Of a stretch of 64,000 nt of DNA, positions 20,715 through 30,991 are shown one piece after another. Each line of letters opens with the position of its first letter. The stretch's first letter is position 1. The translations under genes were made by a program, and so were the position numbers. Location: contig JBBBDQ010000191.1 of the NCBI GenBank assembly GCA_037127315.1, forward strand, positions 14,638,501-14,702,500. The letters run 5' to 3'. Source of the stretch: Ascarosepion bandense. Its lineage: Eukaryota; Mollusca; Cephalopoda; Sepiida; Sepiidae. The notes beneath the pieces were generated by a model. It searched no databases. It saw nothing but the letters and a program-made list of their open reading frames with translations, and was not told the origin of the DNA.

Positions 20715-22610
20715 AATCTATTTGTGTTCGGTGGCTTCAATACCCGTCATGCTAAATGACCGGAAAACTATGTCACTAATCTTGCCGGCATTAAAACATT
20801 CTCAATCAGTCAGTCTCTCATGCAAGTGGTTGATTTCCCCACGCATTTTCCTAATAATCATAATGGACACGCATTTCTTCTAAAAATTCTAAATATTTCC
20901 TTACTTATATCCCAGATTATTGCCATATTATGCAGCTCTGCCTTCTTGGCAACTCTGGTCATGTTGTGGTGTCAGTAAATGTCTCTTTCTACTTCCCTTT
21001 CATTCAGGAACCTCCTACCAGCAAAATATCTTACTGCTATCAACGATCGGACTAGGACTCGTTCTGTGATTTCCTTTGCAATGTCCCTTAGAACAAAGTT
21101 CTTAGTTTCCCTGTTTAAGACTGCCTTTGGGGTCTCCTCCTGAGTGAAATCCGGCATTGGTGCTTTCATCCCAGCTAGAAAATTTCAACGTTCATGTCTT
21201 TGGTTCTCTTCTGCTTGCTCGGCTTCCATCGCCGACAGGAATAACTTTTTCCAGCTTTACCAGAGTAACACGTCTGATCACAGTAGGCACCTAATTGTCT
21301 TTGCTCGTAATAGATGTAAGCGTGTCCTAAATGATGCTAAGCTGTTGTTTGCTGATAGAATGAAGCAGCGTATAGCATTTTGCTAGTTTGGTTCCAAATA
21401 TTGCTGGCAGCTCGGTGAGAGTGTGCTGAACATAAAAAAAACTCTTGATCCCTCCTCTATTCAATCAATTCGAGGTTTCTCACACGCGCAGCAGATAGGG
21501 TCGAGTGCTTTGCTCACCAATTCACATCCAACTTCCCACTTAATTCGTCTGGAATACCCACACCCAAATTTTAACCTAGAACTAAGTAATATATATATAA
21601 CTCCATCTCTGGTCTCTGGCATAATTTCTAAGCTTGACTACCACGAGGCAAGGCAGGTGATGGAAATGTGTTTCCTAGAGCTGGATCCAGTCCTCTCCAA
21701 ATACTATAACTATTGCTTCATTTTTTCCTGCTTTTCAGATTGTTTGAAGTTCTCCTTTGTAGTTCCTGTTTTTAAGAAGTCTTGGAAGTCCTCCTTTGTT
21801 CCCTCTAATTATCGTCCTGTTAGCTTCTTACCTCTTTTTTGGGCAAGGTAATCGAGGCTATTATCTATGTTGAGTTAGTTAGGCATCTCATATCTCACAA
21901 CCTTCTCTCTGACAAACAATATGGCTTCCGTTTCGCCAGGTCTCTCGCTGGTGTTCTAACGACCTTCACCGAGTATACATACCAGGTTCTTGATAAGAAC
22001 AGCGAATCTCGAGCTGTTGCTCTTGATATCTCAAAAGCTTTTGACAGGGTTTGGCATGTTGGCCTTTTGTACAAGCTCTGGAGCACCGGTATTTCTGAAT
22101 GATTGTTTGATTAAAACTAATCTTTTCTATAAAATTGTGAAATGAAGGTTGTTTTAATGGACAAGCTCCCAGATTCTTTCATACTAAGGCAGGCGTCTCT
22201 CAAGGCTCTCTCCTAGGTCCTACGCCTTTTCTGATCTTCAGCAATGATCTTCCTGATGTAACCAGTTCACAAGTAGGCATCTATGCAGATGACACTACCA
22301 TTTACGCCCATCTCAATAAGAAATCAGCCCAAGCTGACAAAGTAAACCTATCCGCTGCACTTCAAAAGGACCCCCCTCCAATCTGTTACTGAATGAGGTA
22401 GGAAATGGCTCGTAAATTTTAATGCATCTAAGATGAAGCTGCTCTGCCTACAATCAGAATGGATAACGCTAGTCTCCTAGAGAGCAATGCTTTGCGCCTC
22501 CTTGGGCCCACTCTCTCAAATGATCTCAAATGAAATGACTACATTGAATCCATAGCTGAATTTACTGCTAGGAACGTTGGTTCTCTGTGTCGAGCCAGGA
22601 AGTTTTTTCT

Positions 22611-22816
22611 CGTCAGAATTCATTTTGCGAATTTATAAATCTAACATTCGTCCGTGCATTGAATACTGTTGCCATATCTGGTAGGGTGCTCGTGCTATTC
22701 ATCTTGAGGTTCTCGTCTGAATCCATCTTGCACATTTATAAATCTACCATTCGTCCGTGCATTGTATACTGTTGCCATATCTGGTCGGGTGTTCGTGCTA
22801 TTCATCTTTGGGTTCT
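22611..22816 (+). repeat. 103-bp tandem duplication inside LINE-A
   Basis: Bases 22611-22713 and 22714-22816 are direct copies, each covering CATTCGTCCGTGCATTG and TGTTGCCATATCTGG. The unit corresponds to the YKSTIRPCIEYCCHIWSG part of the LINE protein. Intact copies at 10130 and 57782 have one unit, so the duplication happened in this copy. The two units differ at several sites. Confidence 0.85.
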
Positions 22817-23194
22817 CGACAAAATCCAAAGGAGGAAGTGCAATATAATCGATTTGACTTAGTAGCTCACCTTCAGTCAATTTCTCACCGACGTGATGTG
22901 GCTTCCCTCTGTCTTTTCTATAAGCATTTTCGTGGAAACTGCTCTGATTAGTTTTTTTCCTCGCTAACAAGACTATATTCATTTACCCGTGCTACTAGAT
23001 CGGCATTAAGATCCCAACGTTTTACCATCGAACTACTTAAATGTAACCATATCTACTTTACTTCACTTCCTGTTTGTGGAGCTCACTTCTATTTGCATGC
23101 TATCCTGATAGCTACAATCTCCAAAAGTTTAAATGCAACGGCAATTGCCAGCTTTTATCTACTTGATTCCTATCCATCTCTTACATTTTCTTTG

Positions 23195-23600
23195 ACATCA
23201 CTTGTATTTTTGTGACAATAAACATTCACACTGACCAAAGCCAAAGCGTCCAAGGTGTTTCGCTTGTCGGGCTGCTGTGCTGTGATGAATGCGTGCGTAA
23301 ACCAACCCCAGAGAGTTCGTCGTCTCGTCAGCTGCGTCATCGCAAGTTTGGTCAAAGAAAGGAATATTCTTCGACCTGTCATTTTATGCTGAGTGAAAAT
23401 GAGACCGACGGCGATGATTGGTGCGTCAGCAATGGCTTTTTTGTCCATAAAAAGGGTCTGAGACAATGGCTGGTAGTTTTTGTTGTGACTCTGGTGACGT
23501 GCGCAACTGAGAGAGAGCATTGAGTTAAGACTCTGTTTATATTTATCTGGAAGCTTCAAACCCATGAGTGAAGCGTGCAGTGGAACCGAAACCAAACAGA
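23195..23600. other. Insertion of unknown type in the LINE-A 3' region, possible solo LTR
   Basis: About 400 bases, richer in GC than the surroundings, absent from other LINE-A copies at this place. The left border has TGACAATAAACATTCACAC and the right border ends ACCAAACA, so a TG...CA structure is possible. On the minus strand TAAATATAAACAG could be a TATA box. I could not find a convincing target duplication, and the ORFs on both strands are unremarkable. Confidence 0.35.
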
Positions 23601-23904
23601 AATTTACTCTTTAACTACAATTTTTTTATTCTCTCACTGTAACCGCCTGTGCACCGGTGGCATTTCTGCCTTGCTCTAAGTTGGATGATTATTAATTAAA
23701 GTTAGAACGTATTGCAATTTGAAAGCACGGATTAGGTAACAGCCATTATTTGTAAGAGAAAGGTGAGCAATCAAAATAGGTGCATTAATGTATCAGGTTC
23801 AGCGATAGCTGAACATTTCAGTAGAAACCCGCAATGCGCTGAGTAAGATTTATAACGATTACCACTTTTGGAATTAGTGTCCTACCAACCATCTCTCTGT
23901 AATA

Positions 23905-24160
23905 TGCGTCGTGGTGCAATGGATATCAGCTCGGAATGAGAAATCGGTACTTCGATTTCGAATTCCACTTGAATTCGTTGCAATCACTTACGCGTAAATA
24001 ACCTTGGAAAAAGTATGAATCCATCTATTCTCCATCAAGTAATAGCATAACAGATTAGTTTCTATAGCCTTGATTGGCAACCAGTCTACCGCAAAAAAGT
24101 AATGACAACCTACTGCGGAAAAATATTCTGGGCGCTCTCTTTTAACATGCACTGAGCCAG
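23905..24160 (+). mobile_element. SINE-1, tRNA-derived
   Basis: Plus-strand head CGTGGTGCAATGGATATC, a degenerate B box TTTCGAATTCC, then the body with GGCAACCAGTCTACCGC. The 3' third is degenerate or lost after 24150. Bases 23696-23904 hold nothing recognisable. Confidence 0.75.
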
Positions 24161-24286
24161 TATGGAAGAGTAGGCTCATAAATTTACACCAGAATAACTA
24201 TCTCGCGATGATGTGTAGTCTGCACCATTGTGGAGTAAGCGAATGCTTATTATTAACCATCTCTCTATAAACAGCAAGAGTAACTC

Positions 24287-24440
24287 GACGTGGTGTAATG
24301 GTTAACAAACTTTTCTCGCTAGAACCTATTACAACTGAGTAATGAGTTCGATCCTCCTTCGGTACCGCCTACTTTCAACCGTGTGTCACATTTAAGCGGC
24401 GCTTAGAAAATCAACTCTATAAAGAGAAGTGATTTGGTGG
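24287..24440 (+). mobile_element. SINE-2, tRNA-derived
   Basis: Head CGACGTGGTGTAATGGTTA with A-box character, B-box-like GAGTTCGATCCTC, body to GCGCTTAGAAAATC. Same family as 5161-5290 and 30028. Confidence 0.75.
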
Positions 24441-24556
24441 ATTCCTTATTTTGTTACTCTCCTTAATAGTTTTTTTTTATCATTTTCTTTAGCACTCGGT
24501 AACCTCGAGTGTCTTAGTGGGTTTATTTTCGGCCCTAATTGGGGTGAAATGATTTA
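24441..24556 (+). mobile_element. LINE-A 3' tail fragment
   Basis: About 115 bases ending TTGGGGTGAAATGATTTAG, matching the 3' end of LINE-A copies at 17765 and 40083. Strongly 5'-truncated. It follows SINE-2 directly. Confidence 0.6.
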
Positions 24557-24616
24557 GAAATATATAATGTTGAAAAATTTACGTATGTTTGTTTTTTCTT
24601 TCAAACGATTTGAGTG

Positions 24617-24617
<1 letters not shown>

Positions 24618-24656
<39 letters not shown>

Positions 24657-24838
24657 TAGCTACGCCACTGCCGTAAATTGGTAATACAAAAATATAACGT
24701 TAAAAAAACTAAACAGTTTTACCGGTCCTCTCTGGTTAGAGCAAGCGTTGAGGGCAAAAAAATGTGCACAGCGACTAAAAATATACAAACCGATATTAAT
24801 GCACTACGCATTATATATATATATATATATATATATAT
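24618..24838. repeat. (CA)n and (TA)n microsatellites
   Basis: CA run at about 24618-24648 and TA run at about 24811-24838, with 160 bases of unassigned sequence between. The TA run abuts the palindrome that follows. Confidence 0.8.
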
Positions 24839-24904
24839 AATGATTTGTACCCACAGAAAACACTAATATTCCTTAAATAAAGTAGATGTCATAATTATCC
24901 CAAA

Positions 24905-24938
24905 CCCGAGGAACCTTTCGACCAAAGCTTATCAGGGG
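24905..24938 (-). ncRNA. Hammerhead-like motif, left arm
   Basis: Mirror copy of the motif at 25066-25099, read on the minus strand: CCC, CTGATAA, a nine-base stem II region, GAAA, GG-TT-CC as stem III, TC and GGG. The core has A instead of G in CTGANGA (CTGATAA), so cleavage would probably be impaired. Confidence 0.45.
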
Positions 24939-25065
24939 CTTCGTTGGCTTAATTATAAAGGGTCAAAGAAGGACAAGACCAAAGGATTACTTGCAATAAT
25001 GGGAGAAGTAAGTAATCTTTTGGGTTTTGTCCTTTTTTGGACCCTTTATAATTAAGCCAACGAAG

Positions 25066-25099
25066 CCCCTGATAAGCTTTGGTCGAAAGGTTCCTCGGG
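25066..25099 (+). ncRNA. Hammerhead-like motif, right arm
   Basis: Stem I CCC (25066-25068) pairs GGG (25097-25099). Core CTGATAA (25069-25075) departs from CTGANGA at one conserved base. The stem II region (25076-25084) is closed by G-C but otherwise weak. GAAA (25085-25088) is followed by GG (25089-25090), loop TT and CC (25093-25094), then UC (25095-25096) as the cleavage-site dinucleotide. The element order is correct for a type I/III hammerhead. It is likely an inactivated copy. Confidence 0.45.
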
Positions 25100-25169
25100 T
25101 TTAGGATAATTATGACATCTACTTTATTTAAGAATATTAGTGTTTTCTGTGGGTACAAATCATTATCAC

Positions 25170-25740
25170 CATAGTGATAATATAACGGGACCATTTAACA
25201 GAGCAATTTAAAAAGGATCAACTTGGCCTAAGTCTAGGACTAATTAGCAATAGCACTCTCAGATCTAATAAGGTAAAACTGACAACTATTTCAGAGGCTG
25301 ATTAACGTCAATAGTCAATTATACAACGAACCAAAAGTGCCAACCTGGACGGACCGTCTTATTCCTCCCCACTCTTAGCTACGTCACTGATTTACGGTAA
25401 GATATATTTTTGTTGCACCTCTTTTTTTTTTATAAATTGCTGCTTAATACAATTTGTTTTATTGTTCTAATATAATTTTGTACCCCTGCTAAAATATTAA
25501 AATTTAAATTTTAGTATTCAGGCTCCCGATATATCGAAATGCAAAACCTCATTCAACTTATGTCTGATGTTTTTGTTTTTGTCACTGTTTTTTAACTATC
25601 CGAAATTGATAAAATAAAAACATTTCATAAAAAGAATTTTTTTAAAAAAATGAAACTTATCACACAGGATTTTGTTATTCAATTATCCATTAGTCTGATA
25701 TATAGTCTTTTTATGTTATATTCTCCTATATATATCTATA
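25170..25740. other. No recognisable feature; AT-rich
   Basis: A short palindrome ATCACCATAGTGAT near 25164 and T- or A-rich sequence. No repeat partner and no coding segment. Confidence 0.5.
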
Positions 25741-25743
25741 TCA

Positions 25744-25957
25744 GAAAAATTAAGGCAGACAAGTTATTTCATGGTGAATCGGAAGTATGGCCTATTTCAG
25801 GCGAACCATCATCAGCTTCCGTCTTTATTTTACAAAGGATTTTACACGAAAAATGTAAAATGTGCAAAATCGTGCAAAATTCTTTGTAAAATAAAGACGG
25901 AAGCTGATGATGGTTCGCCTGAATTTCGCTTGAAATAACGTGTCTGCCTTATTTTTT
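25744..25957. repeat. Imperfect palindrome, ~100-bp arms
   Basis: Outer arms AAGGCAGACAAGTTATTTCA (from about 25752) and its counterpart at 25931-25950, and inner arms around TTCAGGCGAACCATCATCAG (from 25793) and 25895-25921. The left arm has about 16 bases that the right lacks. Each arm contains CTGATGA and TGAAATAA, but a full hammerhead fold is not convincing. Same architecture as the other palindromes. Confidence 0.75.
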
Positions 25958-25959
25958 CT

Positions 25960-26520
25960 TAAATTTGCTTTATATATATTTAGATGCATATATATTTAGA
26001 GCTCTCTTAAAGAGTTATACTACCACTGTATGTACAGGATACTGTATTTACTAGCCTTCCCACGCAAGGCCGGATGTGACACATGGTCATTTTATAGTAT
26101 GTACAGGATACTCCTTTGGATTCTTCTATACCCAAACTGCATGCTGATATATATTTAGAGAGAGTGAGTGAAATTTTACGGGTATTTGTTATAAAAACAT
26201 GATCACCTATCAGCCTGCATGAACCAGGTATAGTGTCTGTCGGCTTCAATGTTACGCCCGATCCATTTGAAGCGATGTCTTCATTTCTCAGCTGCACCTC
26301 CGAGTGACGGTGGTCAGCTGATGAGAAGGGGAGAGGAACGGTCTGGGGTGAGCGCCATACCTGTCAAGTCCAGTGATCCAACCAGTAACCCAGCACGTAA
26401 CAGCGCTAATGAAATGTCATAGCGTTGTTAATTGAGCAGTTTCCGTGCCAACAAAGGCGACGCCTTCGTCCTCATCAACAACGTCGACACCATTGCGGAA
26501 AGAAACGCTGTCGTCAACAC
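25960..26520. other. No recognisable gene; short direct repeat
   Basis: GTATGTACAGGATACT-type sequence occurs at about 26030 and 26098, 68 bases apart. The stretch 26250-26520 has a more balanced base composition, but its ORFs match nothing I know. Confidence 0.4.
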
Positions 26521-26990
26521 TAAGAAAGTAGTTTCTTTTTCTTGATTCTGATGTTGTTCTTTTTTTCTTTCTTTTTTTTTACCTCCCTGCTTCGTTTTCA
26601 ATCCCCTCCATTTTTCCCTATTTTCATTTTTTTCTTCTTTTTCTTCTTCCCTTCTACTTATTTTAATTATTTTTTCTGTTCTTCTTTTTATTATTTATTT
26701 TCATGCTTTTCTTCTTCTTTTGCTTATTTTCATTTTTTTTACTTATTTTCATTTTTTGACCTCTTCTTTTTCTGTTTATTTTCACCCTTTTTTCTTCCCA
26801 ATTTTTGACTTATTTTCATTTTCTTGTTATTGTGTCTTTTACTTCTTCTTCGCCATTGTTTTTCATTTATCTTCATTCTTTTCTTCTTCATCTGCTTTTA
26901 CTTGCCTTCTTTTGAGTGTGTTTTCTTTTTTCCAATCTTTAGGAAAAATTTTATTCGTATTTTGTCTTTCCTTTCCTTTCATCCTATCAT
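26521..26990 (+). repeat. Polypyrimidine tract (TTC/TTTC-rich)
   Basis: About 470 bases of mostly T and C in irregular TTCTTTT units. Open frames through it encode only Phe/Ser/Leu and reflect composition. A polypurine stretch of similar length lies at 28040-28430, on the other side of the mariner relic. Confidence 0.85.
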
Positions 26991-27086
26991 TGAATGCCAC
27001 TAATATTGACCCCCTGCATATCTAGTCCCCCTCATCACACTGATCTGAATCCGAATTTCATCCATTGCTGTAGTCGCTACGCATTA

Positions 27087-27933
27087 GAGGGTGCGATGGG
27101 TAAATTGTCGTTTAAATTACGCAAACATGAACCGAACACTCATTTTAACGGATATATTTACCAAAATCACACAAAAATATCTTAAAATACTAAAAGGTAG
27201 ATTTATTCAATAAAATCGTCATTGGCTTCAACCATGGCTTCCAGATTGCTTTGGAATCTACTGCATCTCTTATGGATGGTCTCCTTGTTTAAGCTGGTGA
27301 ATGCTGCCAGAATCCTTGCCTTCAGTTCATTTTTAGTGTCACAAGGAGTTTTGTTGGGCTTTCACTCAACTGCGCTTCACACATAATAATCAAGGAGATT
27401 ACAGTCTTAGGTGTTAGGTGGTCAGATGTAAGAGGTGATGTGATTGCAGAAATTATCTGGCAGCCATGTCTGGGTTCTCCTGCATGTGTGGCATAGGGCA
27501 AAATCCTGCCTCTAGAAATAGGATGTTCCAGCGGAAACTCTTTGATCCAGAGCAGCACTACCTCATCAAGGCACTTGATGTAGTCCTCCGTGTTGAGCCT
27601 GAAACCCTGTAAGATGATGAATGAATGCATAAATTCGTGATCACTCTAAAAACCATGACGTTCATTGGATATATCATACAACTCTTTCCGAATGCTTTGA
27701 AATACTCTCACTTTTTTGACGCTCCAACACTCTGAAATGTTCGTATTGAAGCTTCCGCGCGAATGCCAAGCCGTACAGCATACAGTTTTCAAATTTCTGG
27801 CGGATTTGTCATGATGCTTTTTTTCTTCTCACAGACGGTGCTCAATTAATCCTAGTATACTGTGCAGTCGATAGAATAAAAAACGTTTTGCCCGAAAAAT
27901 CTAAAGTGGTAACAATTTACCCATCGCAATTTG
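27087..27933 (-). mobile_element. Mariner-like DNA transposon, decayed
   Basis: Terminal inverted repeats share TGCGATGGGTAAATTGT (from 27091, and inverted at about 27910-27928) and the element is bracketed by TA (27085-27086 and 27934-27935). On the minus strand it carries transposase remnants. A second copy with the same ends lies at 44996-45837. Length about 847 bp, against about 1.3 kb for an intact mariner, so internal sequence is lost. Confidence 0.9.
27190..27870 (-). pseudogene. Mariner transposase remnant
   Basis: DDE/D transposase that would cut and paste the element. Readable pieces are RLNTEDYIKCLDEVVLLWI (about 27540-27600) and the C-terminal EAMVEANDDFIE before the stop near 27198. 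These match the centre and end of mariner transposases. N-terminal pieces near 27820-27720 hint at the helix-turn-helix region. Much of the catalytic core is deleted or out of frame. Confidence 0.75.
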
Positions 27934-28039
27934 TATAATGTCGTTTTTTCTTCACTTCTTTCCGTATTTCGTTCATATTCTAATTTAATTTCTTCTTCGT
28001 ATTTATTTTCTCTTTATTAGAGAATAAGAGACTAATGGA

Positions 28040-28430
28040 ATATATTTATGGGAAATATTGGGAAACAAACAAAAAAGAATGCAATAGAAAAGAACAAAGG
28101 AAAGAATGAAAAAGACTAAGAGAGAAAAAAAAAGGAAAACAATTGAAGTATGTAATAAAGATGAACGAAAAAATAATGAATGAATGAAGCAGGTGAATGA
28201 GTAAAGAAAGAGAACAGGAGTGATGTAAAAAGTTACTCGATGGCTGTAATGAAAAAAAATTTAAAAATAAATAAAAGAACCATAAATCAATAATGGCTGA
28301 ATGAGAGAATGAAGAACTAATTTGTACAGCAGAGAAAGATCCTCGTCGAAGATCAACTATTAACTTTAAGAAGCAGAAAAATAATAGAATCAGTACAGTG
28401 TAATAAATTGATAACGAAAATTTTTGCATT
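28040..28430. repeat. Polypurine tract (AAAG/GAAT-rich)
   Basis: Long stretch dominated by A and G (GAAAGAATGAAAAAG type), including GAATGAATGAA near 28170. The minus-strand frame of 127 residues is Phe/Ser/Leu-rich and is a composition effect. Confidence 0.8.
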
Positions 28431-29221
28431 ATTTTGAGAAAAGTCGATAAAAATCAACGTGTGTGGAGGGTGTAAATGGGTTTTTCATGCCTGTTCGTTT
28501 AAAATCGTTTGGATTTATTATTTGTTTTATTTACTACTCATCTCTATAGACACACACACACACACACACACATGTATATGTGTTATACATAATGAATAAA
28601 TTTGCATCTAATCACGTTTCATACGGAAATAAAAAAAATAGATTAAAACATACGCTTGAATTCTAAGATGGCGCCTGACTACAGAGTGTGGTTCCATAAC
28701 AATTCATTTCGTAAACTCTTCATTTTTTTTTTAAATAAAAAGCGCACTTATTTCTGCATATTTTCCAACTGACAAGACGGTTGTAGAATTATTAAATACA
28801 TCATTTCGGTTGGATACAACGGTAAGATTTTCTTCACCTTCAATCGGGGGCGACCATTTTGTACTCATGACATTCGAGCCGTTCTTGATTATGAAATCTA
28901 TTCATGTCGATAACGGCTTTTCACGACGTCCAAACACCGGTGCAAATGGATGAGACCTAAGACAGAGATATTTAAACTTGTCAATGGAAACACATTAATA
29001 ATGACAACTACATTACGTATATATGTATTCTATGTATGTGTGAGTGTCTACAGATTACAAATATATAACCACTTATCCATCCATTTATCCGTCTTTATAT
29101 TCAGAGAATGTAATTAGACAAATGCACATTGCTAGGGATAATACACGACTGGCCACATCCTGATGAAACATGGCATATCTGTGACAAGGAGAGAAAGAGA
29201 AAACATCAACATAAAAGTATT
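28431..29221. other. No recognisable gene; (CA)n at 28552-28572
   Basis: Apart from the CA run I see only AT-rich unassigned sequence. CCTGATGAAACATGG near 29159 resembles the start of a hammerhead core but lacks the rest. Confidence 0.45.
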
Positions 29222-29224
29222 ACA

Positions 29225-29234
29225 AACACGTATA

Positions 29235-29267
<33 letters not shown>

Positions 29268-29311
29268 CGCGCGCGAAACTAGAGAGAAAAACGTCTACAC
29301 CAAAGTATGAG

Positions 29312-29344
<33 letters not shown>

Positions 29345-29530
29345 TACACAGACTATTCACATGGTCTTAATTGTGTATATACGAATTCTCTCTTTCACTT
29401 ATATATGTGTGTGTGTGTGAATAGTCTATGTGTGTGTGTGTGTGTGTATATATATTTCATACTTTGGTGTAGACGTTTTTCTCTCTAGTTTCGCCCGCGC
29501 GCGCGCACACACACACATATATATGTATAA
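29225..29530. repeat. Palindrome bounded by (TG)n, (CG)n and (TA)n
   Basis: Left arm (about 29241-29322) reads (TG)n, (CG)n, then AACTAGAGAGAAAAACGTCT. The right arm (about 29448-29525) is its inverted copy. Inner arms CAGACTATTCACA (29349) and TGTGAATAGTCT (29417) pair as well. The two CG-rich ends GCGCGCGCG are rare in this AT-rich DNA. A looser third relative lies at 29625-29730. Confidence 0.85.
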
Positions 29531-29583
29531 GGAAAATTGTACAACAAAGTGGAAACTGTTTGCTTGTGACGTGTGTGTGTGTG

Positions 29584-29617
<34 letters not shown>

Positions 29618-29905
29618 TGTGCGTGAAAGAGAGAATTCGAATCTACACAAACACATGAAAAAATATATGTATGTAATTTATTTTCACATATTTCGGTGTT
29701 GATGTTTTTCGCTCTTTCGTGTGTGTGCGAGTTATATATATATATATACGACGTTTAGAACGGCTCATGATTAAACATAATAGACATTCATTGTCTCTTA
29801 TATTTAATAGCATATGTCTAGAAAATTACTTGCTGCCTCGATATACTAAATATATATATAAATATATAGTTTCGATCCCGGCCAGAAGCAAGTGGATATG
29901 TCTAG

Positions 29906-29949
29906 CCACACTGATGAGCTGTGATACAGCGAAACGGGCTTGTATGTGG
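29906..29949 (+). ncRNA. Hammerhead ribozyme, full consensus
   Basis: Self-cleaving RNA fold. Stem I CCACA (29906-29910) pairs TGTGG (29945-29949). Core CTGATGA is at 29911-29917. Stem II GCTGT (29918-29922), loop GAT and ACAGC (29926-29930) has five perfect pairs. Core GAAA is at 29931-29934. The short stem III (29935-29942) has C-G and G-U pairs. U is at 29943 and the cleavage-site A at 29944, so cut is expected after 29944. Stem I can extend through an internal loop to GTC/GAC (29900-29902, 29951-29954). All conserved core bases are present. The (TA)n run that follows (about 29956-29981) is like that at other PLE ends, so a PLE terminal repeat or retrozyme is the likely source. Confidence 0.8.
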
Positions 29950-30027
29950 GTGACTAATATATACATATATATATATATATAATGCCTATTTAAGAGGTGT
30001 ACAATCCATAGAAATGTTTTCGAGCAC

Positions 30028-30378
30028 CTCGAGGTGGTGTAATGGTTAGCAAGCTTGTCTTGCTAGAATCATTATAATTGAGTAGTGAGTTCGATTCTCA
30101 TTGGGGGTCCCGTACTTTCGACCTTGTGTCACGTGTGGTGGTGTAATAGATATCGGCTCGGAATGAAAAATCAAAGAGCCGAGTTCGACTTCAAGTTGAA
30201 TTCGTTGCATTAACTTGCGCGCAAAAACCCTTGTGAATCCATCTCTTCTTCCATCAGATATGTGTTAAATAGCAAAACAGATTAGGTTCTATACCCTTGT
30301 CGGTAACCAGTCAGTCATGAATCGAAAGAGACATGATCTCCAAAGCGTGTATTTCGTATGGCGCTTAACTGACTGATA
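30028..30378 (+). mobile_element. SINE-2 joined to SINE-1
   Basis: SINE-2 head CGAGGTGGTGTAATGGTTAG and B-box-like GAGTTCGATTCTC (30028-30130) run into a SINE-1 copy starting GTGGTGTAATAGATATCGG at 30137 and ending GGCGCTTAACTGACTGA near 30376. The SINE-2 3' end is lost at the junction. It is either an insertion of SINE-1 into SINE-2 or a dimer made during replication. The SINE-1 body has an internal deletion. Confidence 0.75.
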
Positions 30379-30902
30379 TTTCTATCAATTGATGTTTATA
30401 TACCTATAATGATTATACATACACATATTAAGTAAATGCTTATCTAAACTTATATAATAAATGGAACTGTGTGTGTGTGTGTGTCTGTTACCTATAGACT
30501 CCGAAACGACTGAACCGATTTTCTTGAAAATTTACACAGTTGTACGATAAGCGTCTGCGAGTATTCTTAGTTAGGTTTTGTGTCGAGGTATCCCCGATAA
30601 ATATCGAAAATCGATAATCGAAAAAATCGGGTTATAGAAGGAGTGGTCGATTTTAATCAAATTTGATACACTCGTAGACAAAGACATAAGAAACGATATT
30701 TAGAAGCTACAAGGTTGCAGTTCTTACAATAGTGCAGAAAATTTCATATAATATATATATATATAATAAAGGAATAGGGTTGTTCCAACGAGAATAATTA
30801 GTATAAAATAAAAAGTGTGAGAAGCCGTGAACGTTTTCTTTAAAATATATATTTATTGTTTGGTATTCATACAAGTTATGGAGTATTAATTTGTCATGGT
30901 TT

Positions 30903-30945
30903 GCGCTACACGTGTTTCGAGTCTAAAATTGACTCTCTTCAGGCG
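30903..30945 (-). ncRNA. Hammerhead ribozyme motif, left arm
   Basis: Inverted copy of 30992-31033, read on the minus strand with CGC, CTGAAGA, stem II GAGTC/GACTC, GAAA, CACGTG, UA and GCG. All core positions are kept. Confidence 0.65.
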
Positions 30946-30991
30946 AACAAATTCGTTGTTTTACGTTTGGGTTTCTTTATGTATCTTTGTT

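Larger units (their letters stand above)
20715..23695 (+). mobile_element. LINE-A, long decayed copy
   Basis: Begins abruptly inside the endonuclease (FVFGGFNTRHAK, then VVDFPTHFPNN) directly after the tail of the composite at 20418-20714. It continues through the RT (KQYGFRFARS, ALDISKAFDRVWHVGLL at 21839-22102, then decayed GVPQGS and YADDTTIYA) to the C-terminal region and a weak tail near 23640-23695. Frames are broken many times. It contains a 103-bp tandem duplication (22611-22816) and an unassigned insert (23195-23600). Confidence 0.8.
24838..25165. repeat. Long palindrome, ~155-bp arms, probable inverted PLE terminal repeats
   Basis: Left arm 24838-24992 and right arm about 25009-25165 are near-perfect inverted copies. 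They begin at ATGATTTGTACCCACAG and meet around a short spacer near 25000. Each arm carries a hammerhead-like core, so the cores point in opposite directions. The left side abuts (TA)n. Transcripts through the whole unit could fold into a long hairpin. No coding capacity. Confidence 0.85.

Noticed and set aside
23195..23600. Solo LTR with TG...CA ends
   Set aside because: Not listed as certain because no matching target duplication or second LTR is visible; kept only as an unknown insertion.
25744..25957. Hammerhead ribozyme in this palindrome
   Set aside because: CTGATGA and GAAA are present, but stem I and stem III do not pair in the required places.
26542..27025. Phe/Ser-rich ORFs resembling membrane proteins
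   Set aside because: They follow from the polypyrimidine tract. The polypurine tract at 28040-28430 gives the same effect on the other strand.
29150..29210. Hammerhead-like CCTGATGAAACATGG
   Set aside because: No second core GAAA with a pairing stem II could be placed.
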